A stretch of DNA of 64,000 nucleotides, from assembly GCA_963769945.1 (NCBI GenBank), contig CAVYOA010000006.1, forward strand, positions 62,001-126,000, given 5' to 3'. Below are positions 21,305 to 29,715 of this stretch, piece after piece. Every line of letters starts with the position of its first letter. Position 1 is the stretch's first letter. A program made the translations under genes and the position numbers. The notes beneath the pieces were generated by a model. That model was not told where the DNA came from and did not search any database. It saw only the letters and a list, made by a program, of their open reading frames with translations. This DNA comes from WHSW01 sp963769945 (GTDB taxonomy: Bacteria > Actinomycetota > Thermoleophilia > Solirubrobacterales > 70-9).

Positions 21305-21948
21305 GCACGCAGCCAACGGTGGTCATCGTCGATGACCACGCGATCTTTCGCAGCGGCGTACGCAGCGAGCTCGAGGGCTTGGTCGATGTGCGCGGCGATG
21401 CCGGCTCGGTCGAGGAAGCCATACGCCTGATCGCCGACGAGCGTCCGGACGTCGTCCTGATCGACGTCCATATGCCCGGCGGAGGCGGCATCGAGGTGAT
21501 CCGGCAGGTGACCGAGCACAGCCCGGCACAGCGTTTTCTCGCTCTCTCCGTCTCAGACGCGCCCGAGGACGTGATCGCCGTAATCCGGGCCGGCGCCCGC
21601 GGCTATGTGACGAAGACGATCGAGGGGCCGGACTTGGCCGACGCGGTGCGCCGGATCCGCGACGGTGACGCCGTCTTCTCGCCCCGTCTCGCAGGCTTCG
21701 TCCTCGACGCCTTCGCCGGCCAGCTGACCGAGGCAGAGGTCGACCCCGAGCTCGATCAGCTGACGGCGCGCGAGCGCGAGGTCCTGCGCTTGATCGCGCG
21801 CGGGTACCTGTACAAGGAGGCAGCGCTCGAGCTTTCGATCTCGGTGAAGACGATTGAAGCCCATGTCAGCGCCGTCCTGCGCAAGCTGCAGCTCTCGAAC
21901 CGCCACGAGCTCAGCCGCTGGGCTGTGGAGCGCCGGCTGATCGACTGA
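21301..21948 (+). CDS. NarL/LuxR-family response regulator
   Basis: 215 residues. The receiver domain has the acidic pair Asp11-Asp12, phospho-acceptor Asp55 in LIDVHMPGGGG and the conserved Lys in YVTKTIEG. The C-terminal GerE/LuxR helix-turn-helix reads LTAREREVLRLIARG and ISVKTIEAHVSAVLRKL. Cognate partner of the upstream kinase (ATGA overlap). The module PspC/LiaF protein, small membrane protein, kinase and regulator is likely one transcript from about 18.6 kb. Confidence 0.94.
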   Translation: MSTQPTVVIVDDHAIFRSGVRSELEGLVDVRGDAGSVEEAIRLIADERPDVVLIDVHMPGGGGIEVIRQVTEHSPAQRFLALSVSDAPEDVIAVIRAGARGYVTKTIEGPDLADAVRRIRDGDAVFSPRLAGFVLDAFAGQLTEAEVDPELDQLTAREREVLRLIARGYLYKEAALELSISVKTIEAHVSAVLRKLQLSNRHELSRWAVERRLID

Positions 21949-21949
21949 G

Positions 21950-22061
21950 CGGTCAGACCCGTCTAGATCCTCAAAGGGGTCATGCCCCGCTCGAGCCGCG
22001 CCTGCCTGATCGACCGAGGGGTCAAGCCCCCCGTTCAGATCCTCAGAGGGGTCAGACCCCG
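21950..22061 (+). repeat. Cluster of GGGGTCA-GACCCC palindromic repeats
   Basis: Four copies of a short imperfect palindrome: GGTCAGACCC (21951-21960), GGGGTCATGCCCC (near 21975-21987), GAGGGGTCAAGCCCC (22016-22030) and GAGGGGTCAGACCCC (22046-22060). The second and fourth share longer flanks (AGATCCTCA before, GCTCGAG after). They lie between the convergent regulator and ddl genes and run into the end of ddl. They look like REP elements and could serve as a bidirectional terminator. Confidence 0.7.
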
Positions 22062-22976
22062 CTCGAGGGCGAGCTCAAGCAAGCGCGCGCAAAGTTGCTC
22101 GAAGCTGAGGCCCGCTGCCTCAGCGGACATCGGCAGCAGCGAGGTGTCGGTGAGGCCGGGAATTGCGTTGGCTTCGAGGACCTGCGGTCCGTCCTCGCCA
22201 AGAATGAGATCGACGCGAGCAAAGCCCTCGAGCCCGAGCGCATCCCAGGTGCGCATCGCCGCGTCGAGGACGGCTCCTTCGTCCGCGCCGAGATCGGCCG
22301 GACACTCGTACTCGGTACGGCCGATCTCATAGCGGGCCTCGTAGTTGAAGCGATCCTCCTCTTGCGGTCGCACTTCGACCGCGGGCAGGGCGATGCCGTT
22401 GATCATCGAGACGGCGAGCTCACGGCCGTCGACGTGGCGTTCGAGCAGGACGCGGTCGTCGTAGGAGAACGCGGCGACCAGCGCCTCCGCGATCTCCGCG
22501 TGTCCAGCGGCGAAGCGAACGCCGAGCGAGGAGCCCCCGCGAGCCGGCTTGATCACCAGCGGAAAACCGAGGCTGGCCTCGATCTCGCCCATCGTCTCGG
22601 CCGCGCCCAGCTCGCGAAAGGCTGTGGTGCTGAATGCAAACGAGTCCGGAGTCGGCACCTGCGCCTCGCGCAGAGCGTGCTTGGCCAGGACCTTGTCGAT
22701 CGAGCGCATGCAAGCCGCTGCGCCCGGGCCGGTGTAGGGGATCGCGAGGATCTCCAAGAGCTCCTGCACGGTGCCGTCCTCGCCGCCGGCGCCGTGCAGG
22801 GCGATGAACGCGACTTCAGGGCGCTCGCGTCGCAGCGTGTCGACCAGGTTGGCGCCGGCATCGATGCCAACCACCTCGTGTCCCAGCGAAGCCAGGGCGT
22901 CCTCGACGCGAGCCCCGCTTCGCAGCGAGACCTGCCGCTCGAGCCCGCGCCCGCCCTTGAGCACCGCGACCCTCAT
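22035..22976 (-). CDS. ddl: D-alanine--D-alanine ligase
   Basis: 313 residues. Ddl joins two D-alanines with ATP for peptidoglycan. The start MRVAVLKGGRGLERQVSLRSG is the family N-terminus (serine loop), followed by FIALHGAGGEDGT, LVIKPARGGSSLGV, the ATP-grasp core RVDLILGEDGPQVLEANAIPG and TDTSLLP. The last residues ERGLTPLRI come from the palindromic repeat cluster, so the natural C-terminus was probably altered by repeat insertion. The ATG overlaps the aminotransferase stop by 4 nt. Confidence 0.93.
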   Translation of the reverse strand: MRVAVLKGGRGLERQVSLRSGARVEDALASLGHEVVGIDAGANLVDTLRRERPEVAFIALHGAGGEDGTVQELLEILAIPYTGPGAAACMRSIDKVLAKHALREAQVPTPDSFAFSTTAFRELGAAETMGEIEASLGFPLVIKPARGGSSLGVRFAAGHAEIAEALVAAFSYDDRVLLERHVDGRELAVSMINGIALPAVEVRPQEEDRFNYEARYEIGRTEYECPADLGADEGAVLDAAMRTWDALGLEGFARVDLILGEDGPQVLEANAIPGLTDTSLLPMSAEAAGLSFEQLCARLLELALERGLTPLRI

Positions 22977-24370
22977 CGCTTGCGCTCGCGGCGGAAAGCA
23001 AGGACGGAGCCCTCGGGCACGCCGGCCGGGCGCTGCCCGGCGCTCGGATCCGGCACTGGACGCTCGCTGGTAATTGCTTCGTAGAGCTCGACCTGCGCCT
23101 CGATGACGCTGCCGATTCGCCTGATTCCCTCGGTGATCTCGTCGGGCTTGGAGGCGGAGAAGTTGAGTCTCATCTCGGCGCCACCGCGACCATCGGCGTA
23201 GGCCGCAGTGCCGGGCACGAAGGCAACGTTCTCGCGCAGCGCCCTGGCGAGCAGATCGGTGGTGTCGAGGTAGGCGGGCAGCGTCGCCCAGCAAAAGAGG
23301 CCGCCTTCGGGTCGCGACCAGGTCGCCTCGGCCGGGAAGAAGCGTTCGAGCGCTTCGAGCATCGCGTCGCGTCGCTCGCGGTAGATGTTGCCGAGGTCGG
23401 CGACGTAGTCACGCCAGCCACCACTGGCGAAGTATTCGTGCACGAAGTACTGGCTCAGGGTTGAGGTGCAGAGATCTGAAGCCTGCTTTCCAAGCACGAT
23501 CTTCTCCATCAGCGGTGGCGGCGCGCAGAGCCAGCCGACGCGAATGCCTGGGGAAAGGATCTTCGAAAGCGTCCCGAGATAGACGACGTAGTCGCCACCT
23601 TCGAGCTTGTAGAGCGGCTCTGGCGCCACGCCCTCATAACGCAGCAGTCCGTAGGGGTTGTCCTCGACCACCAAGAGCTCGCGCTCGCGAGCGATCTCGA
23701 CCAAGCGCCGCCGCCGCTCGGCCGACATCGTCACGCCGGCCGGGTTCTGAAAGCTCGGCACCGTGTAGATGAACTTGGGCCGGCGGTCCTGTGCCGCCAG
23801 CTCGTCGAGCAGGAACTCGAGCTCGTCGATCAGCATGCCTTCGGCGTCGACGCCGACCTGGCGCGTGTCGGCTTCATAGGAGCAGAACACCGGCACCGCG
23901 CCGGGATACGTCGGCGCCTCGGCGATGACGACGTCCCCCGGGTCGATCAGGACCTTGGCGATCAGGTCGATCGCCTGCTGGCCACCGCTGGTGACGATGA
24001 TGTCGCCGGGGTCGGGGTCCATGCCCTCGGCTCGCATCACCTCGCGGATGCAGTCGCGGGTTTCGGCGAAGCCCTCGGTTGGCCCGTACTGAAGCGCCTG
24101 GGCCGAGCTCTCCTGTGCGATCCGGGTCATTTGTGCAGCGAAGCTCTGCGGCGGGAAGGTCGAGGTGTCGGGCAGGCCACCGGCGAGCGAGATCACCTCG
24201 GGGCGGGCGGTGATCTCCATCAGATCGCGCATCGCGCTCGAGCGCATGACCCGGGTGCGGGCGGCAAAGAGGCCCGCGTAACGCTCGAGATCGCGGGCGG
24301 TGGTGTGCGCGCGCCGATGCGGCGCGACGCTGGGTTTCGCAGATGCCGGTAGGTCGTTCGGCTCGGCCAT
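22973..24370 (-). CDS. PLP-dependent aminotransferase, class I/II (2-aminoadipate type)
   Basis: 465 residues from the ATG at 24370, which has CAGACT six bases upstream on its strand. The fold-type I core shows SLAGGLPDTSTFPPQ, the LQYGPTEGFAETRD block, TSGGQQAIDLIAKVLIDPGD, NPAGVTMS, DNPYGLLRYEG and the PLP lysine in LGTLSKILSPGIRVGW. This pattern is that of LysN/2-aminoadipate and related broad-specificity transaminases. It is coupled to ddl by an ATGA overlap, which could hint at amino acid supply for the cell wall, but the substrate is not determined by the sequence. Confidence 0.9.
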   Translation of the reverse strand: MAEPNDLPASAKPSVAPHRRAHTTARDLERYAGLFAARTRVMRSSAMRDLMEITARPEVISLAGGLPDTSTFPPQSFAAQMTRIAQESSAQALQYGPTEGFAETRDCIREVMRAEGMDPDPGDIIVTSGGQQAIDLIAKVLIDPGDVVIAEAPTYPGAVPVFCSYEADTRQVGVDAEGMLIDELEFLLDELAAQDRRPKFIYTVPSFQNPAGVTMSAERRRRLVEIARERELLVVEDNPYGLLRYEGVAPEPLYKLEGGDYVVYLGTLSKILSPGIRVGWLCAPPPLMEKIVLGKQASDLCTSTLSQYFVHEYFASGGWRDYVADLGNIYRERRDAMLEALERFFPAEATWSRPEGGLFCWATLPAYLDTTDLLARALRENVAFVPGTAAYADGRGGAEMRLNFSASKPDEITEGIRRIGSVIEAQVELYEAITSERPVPDPSAGQRPAGVPEGSVLAFRRERKR

Positions 24371-24437
24371 GGCGCAAGTCTGGCGCATCAGGGAGCCGGA
24401 TCCGTGCGATCACGGGCCAGTGGCGCAAGGGCCTGCG

Positions 24438-25896
24438 TCAGCTGTTGAAGCCGAGGCCGAGGCGGTCGAGCGTCCGCAGCCAGAGCCCACGCCGACCACT
24501 GCGGCGGTCGGCTGCCGCGAGCCGGTTGCGCGTGAGCTCGATCGCCGCCCAGCGAAGCGGCTCCGGGGGAAAGGGAAACGGCTGCGTCCGCATCGATTGC
24601 AGCCGAGTCGCCTCGCTGTCGATCTCGTCGAGCATGTCGAGCGCGACCCCTGCGCCGAACCGGCTGGCGCCGACGCCGAGCCCGGTGTGGCCGACCGTGT
24701 AGGCGACGCGCCCATCCATCGCCGTTCCCTGGAAGGCGAAGAAGCGCGAGCAGGTATCGATCGCACCTCCCCAGCGGTGGCTGAAGCGCACCCCGTCGAG
24801 CTGGGGAAAGGCAGTGAAGAAGTGCGAGGCGAGCATGGCGAAGCTCTCCTCGCGCTGAGCAAGCTCATCGCCCGCGCTGCCGCCGTAGCGATAGATCGCG
24901 TCGTAGCCGCCCCAGAGGATGCGCGCGTCGGCAGTCAGGCGGTAATAGTGAAAACGGTTGGCGAGGTCGCCGATCCCCTGGCGGTTGCGCCAGCCGATCG
25001 AGTCGAGCTGCGACTGCGAGAGCGGCTCGGTGACAAGGACGTAGTCCCAGACGGCGACGACGCGTCTTCGGATCGCCGCCAGGAGACCGGCCGACGCACT
25101 GGTCGCAAGCAGTGCCCTGCGAGCGCGGACGCGACCGCCGTCCGTCATCAGCTCTACCCCGGCGCCGCTCGAGCGCAGCGACAGCACCGGCGTGTGCTCG
25201 TGGACTCGCGCGCCGAGCCGCAGCGCCGTTTCGGCGAGCCCAGCCGCGAGCTTGACCGGGTCGAGCACGCCGCCGCCACTTTGTTGCCATACCCCTCCCA
25301 GCAACAGGGGCGAATGGAGCTCGGCCTGCGCCTGTTCGCGATCGAGCACCTGGGCCCGGTGGCCGTAGGCCTCGAGCTGGCGCGCGTACTCGGCAAGGCC
25401 CGCCAGCTCGTGGTCCTCGACTGCGACGTCGAACACTCCGGTTGGCTCGAAGTCGCACTCGATCCCGTAACGGCCGATCGCCTCGGCGATCGCGTCGAAG
25501 TTCTCCAGCCCGAGCCGTTCCAGCTGCGCCATCTCGTCGGCGAACCGCGCCAGTCCGTTGTCGAGCCCGTGCGTCAGCGTGGACATGATGAAGCCACCGT
25601 TTCGGCCACTGGCGGCACCAGCGACGCGGTCGGCGTCGAGCAACCACAACGCTTCGCCCGGGCTCGCGTTCGAGCGCCTGAACCGCGGCCCAGAGGCCGC
25701 TGAGCCCACCGCCGACGATTGCCAGATCGCATTCGATCTCGCCTTCGAGCGCCCCGGCGTTCGCGATCGCGGGGCCACGATCAAGCCAGTAGGGAACCGT
25801 CGAGGCCTCCGCGTAGGAGGCTCGCTCGCGTTCGCTCGGCGCAGCGCGTCCCCATGGCCCATGGCCGTCGGGTCGCTGCGAAGGTCTCATCGCCAT
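24438..25896 (-). pseudogene. FAD-dependent oxidoreductase (PuuB/DadA-like), frameshifted
   Basis: The gene starts at ATG 25896 (or 25890). Its N-terminus has the dinucleotide-binding motif DLAIVGGGLSGLWAA. Near 25644 one extra base breaks the frame; skipping it continues as LLDADRVAGAASGRNGGF, the FAD-binding continuation of this family, through to FQGTAMDGRVAYTVGHTGLGVG and the end at 24438. The restored protein has about 485 residues. Relatives oxidise amines or amino acids (gamma-glutamylputrescine, glycine, D-amino acids). The rest of the frame is intact, so any inactivation is recent, or the base is an error. Confidence 0.85.
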
Positions 25897-25977
25897 CGCT
25901 TGGCAGTTTCCCTGCTCGGCCACCGCTGCTGCCAGCCGGGAGTGTTGACCGCGGCCGATGGGTAGCCTGCTGCGCCG

Positions 25978-26409
25978 ATGGATCTGTGGTTGGCAGCCTT
26001 TCAGGGTCTGGGCCTGGCCCTCGCGGCAGGTTGTCTTGCCGGGGCACCAGGGCGCCGTGACACCGTCGGCACCTTGCTCATGATCGCCGCCGTCGGCGCC
26101 GGCGCCGCCCTCTTCGGGCTCTCGCTCGCGCAAGAGGATCACCCGGCCTACCCGGGATGGCCCCTCGGAGCTCTGTTCGCGGCGTTCGCCTTCATCGTCG
26201 TTCGCGACGTCGCCGAGTCCGCATCGCGACGCAGCGACGGTGATTCGCTCACGTCGGTGCTGATCGCGGCCGCAGCGCTCGCGCTCGCCGGCCTTTCGCT
26301 TGTGGTCTCGCCAGTGGCGATCGTCGCCCTCGTCGGCTTGGCCTGGATCTGGCTCGGTCGCCGGCGCAAAGCATCACGTAAGTACGAGGGCCTCAGGACC
26401 TTGCGTTGA
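25978..26409 (+). CDS. DUF4126-like membrane protein
   Basis: A 143-residue protein with about four membrane helices (LAAFQGLGLALAAGC, TLLMIAAVGAGAALFGLSLA, WPLGALFAAFAFIVV, VLIAAAALALAGLSLVV) and a basic C-terminal tail. The layout resembles DUF4126 proteins, without certainty. TAGCCT lies 9 nt before the ATG. Its stop overlaps the next start (TTGA), so it is cotranscribed with the phosphodiesterase. Confidence 0.7.
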   Translation: MDLWLAAFQGLGLALAAGCLAGAPGRRDTVGTLLMIAAVGAGAALFGLSLAQEDHPAYPGWPLGALFAAFAFIVVRDVAESASRRSDGDSLTSVLIAAAALALAGLSLVVSPVAIVALVGLAWIWLGRRRKASRKYEGLRTLR

Positions 26410-27948
26410 GCCGCAAGCTTGTCCTCTGCGTCGTCGACTCGCTGCGCACCGACATGCTCGCCGCCGCGGCCGAGGATGGTGTCGCACCGACGTTCGCGCA
26501 GCTGCTCGAACGTGGCTCGCTGATCGGCGATTGCGTCTGCTCGTTCCCCTCGGTGACACCGGTCTGCTGCTCGGAGATCGTCACCGGGGTCGGGCCCGAT
26601 CGCCACTGGATCAGCGCGATGAACTGGTATCACCGAACCGAGCAGCGCTACGTCGAGTACGGCAGCTCGTTCGAGGCGACCCGCGCCTTCGGGCTTTTTC
26701 GCTCGCTCTACGACACGGTCTACAACATGAACATGGCCCACCTCTCGCCCGAGGTCGAGACCGTGTTCGAGAGCCTCGGCGATGCCGGCCTGCGCACCGC
26801 GTGCACCCCGTTTCTGATCTATCGCGGGCGGACACGACATGAGCTCGGCCTCGAGGGCCTGTTGCGCCGCGTCGCCGTCGCCGCCAACTTCCGCCACGCG
26901 ACCTGGGGGCCGGATGAGCTCTTCTACGGCGAGCTCTACTCGAGCCGCCGCGTTCCCTGCAAGCCCACCCTGGCCCGCCCCGGTACTCGCGACGATTACT
27001 CGGCTTGCGTTGCGCACGAGCTCGTCGAGCACGACCTCTACGACTTCCTCTTGTTCTCGCTCCCCGACAACGACTACCACTCCCACAAGCACGGCCCGGA
27101 CGCACAGCCTGAATCGATCGCCCGCGCCGACGACGCGCTCGCCGAGCTTGTCGGCGCCGCCGGCGGCCTCGATCGATTCCTCGACGACCACGCCGTGATC
27201 GTGGTCGCCGACCACGCCCAGACCTGGGTCGACCACGAGCTCTCCCTCGACCGGGTGCTGGGGTCGGAGTGGCGCGTACTTCAGCCCAATGACGAGCGTC
27301 CCGAGAATGCCGAGCTGGCGGTAGCTCCGACCTCGCGCGCAGCCGGCGTCTACGTGCTGCTCGAGGGCCGCAAGGGACGGCGCGCGCACGCCGCGATTCG
27401 CGACCCGCCTCAACCGTCTCGACGGCGTCGATCTGATCGCCTGGCTCGCAGCCGCTGATGGCAGCGCCGTCGACCGGGCGGGCGCCGGCCCGCCGGCCGA
27501 TGCGAGCGAGGCTGTCGTCGAACGAGCCGGCAGCGAGCTGCGATTTCGTCCCGGCTCTCAGCTGCGCGATCGCCGCGGCGTCGGCTGGGACGTCAGCGGT
27601 GAACTTGCGACACTCGACGCGTCGAGCGACGACGGGCGCTTTGACTCTGAGAGTTACCCGGATGCGCTCTCGCGCCTGTGGAGTGCGCTGATGGCGCCAC
27701 ACGGGGCCGACATCCTCGTCTCGGCCACCCTCGGCTACGAGTTCGTCGACTGGGGTGGCATCAGCCACTGCCCAGGTGGCAGCCACGGCTCGCTTCATGC
27801 CAGCGATTCGCTCGGTCCGCTGTTGCTGTGCGGGTTCGAGCCTGGGATCGAGACCAGGCACGAGCAATGGGCTCTGCGCGATATCGCCGAGCTCGTGCTT
27901 GGCCACTTCGGTCTCGGCAGCGAGCAATGGACGGCCGGCCAAAGCTGA
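26406..27948 (+). pseudogene. Alkaline phosphatase-superfamily phosphodiesterase, frameshifted
   Basis: TTG start in a TTGA overlap. The N-terminal part has the metal-site motif LCVVDSLRTDML, the nucleophile region FPSVTPVCCSE(IVTG), and later LPDNDYHSHKHGPD and VIVVADHAQTWVD, the paired metal-binding sites of type I phosphodiesterases and nucleotide pyrophosphatases. Close to 27404 a run of three C (one too many) breaks the frame; without it the protein continues ...RDRLNRLDGVDLIAWLAA and ends at 27948, overlapping the next gene by 22 nt. The restored length is about 513 residues. The catalytic half is before the break, so the truncated 350-residue product could keep part of the active site. 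Confidence 0.85.
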
Positions 27949-29624
27949 CGACGGCACTGGCGCTGGCGCTCGCTGTGGCGCTGGCGACGCCCGCCGAGGG
28001 CTCACAGACCTCCTCGCCGACGGCCGGCTCGACCGAGGCTGAGCTCGTCGCCCCCGACTTCTTGCCCGCGACCCCTGAGGGCTATGAGATCGGAGCCCGC
28101 AAGGCGATTGCCGTCGCCGACCGCGACGCCAACGTCGCCGCCAAGTCTGCGATCTACGGCACGCTGACGAGCGCGGTACAAACCGATGACAACACGGTCT
28201 GGCAGGTCGGCTACAAGGCCGGCGATCGCGAGGTTGTCCAGGTCAAGGTCGACGGCATCACAGGCGCGGTGCGCGAGTCGTGGACTGGGTACCAGGTTGC
28301 TTGGCCGATGGCACGCGGCTACGAGGGTCAGTTCGGCCATGTCCTCAACGCGCCCTACGTCTGGATTCCGCTGGCCGTGATCTTCCTCATCGGCCTGGTC
28401 GATTGGCGGCGCCCGTTTCGAGTCGTCCACCTCGACCTGCTGGTGCTGCTTGGCTTCGGCGTCTCACAGCTCTATTTCAACAACGGCGAGATCGGCGTCT
28501 CCGTTCCACTCGCCTATCCACCCCTCGTCTACTTGCTAGCCCGCATGCTCTGGATCGGCTTTCGCGGCGCACTCGGATTGCGACCGAGCTTGCCGACGAT
28601 CTGGCTGGTGATCGCCGCGGTCGCCTTGATCGCCTTTCGGGTGACGATCAATGTCGCCGACTCAGGCGTAATCGACGTCGGCTACGCGGGCACGATCGGT
28701 GCCGACAAGCTGGTCGCCGGCGAGCCGATCTACGGCGAGGGACAGTTTCCCGACGACAACCGCTTCGGTGACACCTACGGCCCGCTCAACTACTACGCCT
28801 ACGTCCCCTTCGAGCTCGCCTTGCCGTGGAGCGGCGAATGGGACGAGCTGGCGGCCTCGCACGCCGCCGCGATCGGCTTCGATCTCGCCACCGTTGCGGG
28901 GCTGGTCGTCTGCTGTGCGCGGCTGCGACGCGGGCGAGAAGGCCGCCGTCTGGGTGCGATCGCCGCCTTCGCCTGGCTCGCCTTCCCCTACACCGCGTTC
29001 AGCTTGCAATCGAACTCCAATGACGCCTTGATCGCCGCGCTCGTGGTCTGGTCGTTGGCCCTGTTCGCCCGCCCCCTGGCTCGCGGCGCTCTGCTCGCGC
29101 TCGCGGTGACGGCGAAGTTCGCGCCGCTGGTGCTGGCCCCCTTGTTCGCCGCCGGCGATCGCGGCCTGCTCGACCGCTGGAGCGCCGCCAGCGAGGTGAG
29201 CTCACGCTGGCGATCGCTGCGCCCGGTGCTCAGCTTCAGCGCCGCCTTCGCCGCCGTCGCCGCCCTGATGCTGGTTCATCCCGCGGTCGAGCCGGGACTT
29301 GCGACGTTCTTCGATCGCACCGTCGTCAGCCAGATCGATCGCAGTTCGCCGTTCAGCCTCTGGGGACAGGTCGGCGGGATCGAGTGGCTGCAGAGATCAG
29401 TCCTCGTCGCCTCTGCTGTGCTCGCCGTCGTCGTGGCGTTCGTACCGCGACGGCGCTCGTTGGCCCAGGTGGCGGCGCTCGCCGCTGCGGTGGTCATCTG
29501 CCTTCAGCTCTCGGTCGACCACTGGTTCTATCTCTACATTCCCTGGTTCTTCGCGCCGCTGGTCATCGCCCTGGTTGCGATCGACCAATCGGACAAGCCG
29601 GTGCCGGCCGATCTCGACCACTAG
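27927..29624 (+). CDS. Membrane glycosyltransferase (GT87-like) with PepSY-like N-terminus
   Basis: 565 residues from the ATG at 27927. A signal-like hydrophobic start (TALALALAVALATPAEG) is followed by a PepSY-like region (about 45-120: ARKAIAVADRDANV, VWQVGYKAGDREVVQVKVD, GAVRESWTG), then ten or so membrane helices. The helical part resembles GT-C/GT87-type (DUF2029) polyprenyl-phosphate-dependent mannosyltransferases, with a periplasmic loop carrying GDTYGPLNYYAYVPFE. The donor and acceptor are unknown. It overlaps the phosphodiesterase gene, suggesting one operon. Confidence 0.8.
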   Translation: MDGRPKLTTALALALAVALATPAEGSQTSSPTAGSTEAELVAPDFLPATPEGYEIGARKAIAVADRDANVAAKSAIYGTLTSAVQTDDNTVWQVGYKAGDREVVQVKVDGITGAVRESWTGYQVAWPMARGYEGQFGHVLNAPYVWIPLAVIFLIGLVDWRRPFRVVHLDLLVLLGFGVSQLYFNNGEIGVSVPLAYPPLVYLLARMLWIGFRGALGLRPSLPTIWLVIAAVALIAFRVTINVADSGVIDVGYAGTIGADKLVAGEPIYGEGQFPDDNRFGDTYGPLNYYAYVPFELALPWSGEWDELAASHAAAIGFDLATVAGLVVCCARLRRGREGRRLGAIAAFAWLAFPYTAFSLQSNSNDALIAALVVWSLALFARPLARGALLALAVTAKFAPLVLAPLFAAGDRGLLDRWSAASEVSSRWRSLRPVLSFSAAFAAVAALMLVHPAVEPGLATFFDRTVVSQIDRSSPFSLWGQVGGIEWLQRSVLVASAVLAVVVAFVPRRRSLAQVAALAAAVVICLQLSVDHWFYLYIPWFFAPLVIALVAIDQSDKPVPADLDH

Positions 29625-29715
29625 CGCTTGCGCAAAGTGACCGCCGTGTGCAACAGTCGTCGTCCAAGACGCCTCTAGGGGGATGAGGCGCTGATCTCCG
29701 GCCAAAGGAACCACT

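Noticed and set aside
25945..25968. TTGACC as a -35 box for the DUF4126-like gene
   Set aside because: The distance to the TAGCCT box is only 12 nt, too short for a sigma-70-type promoter.
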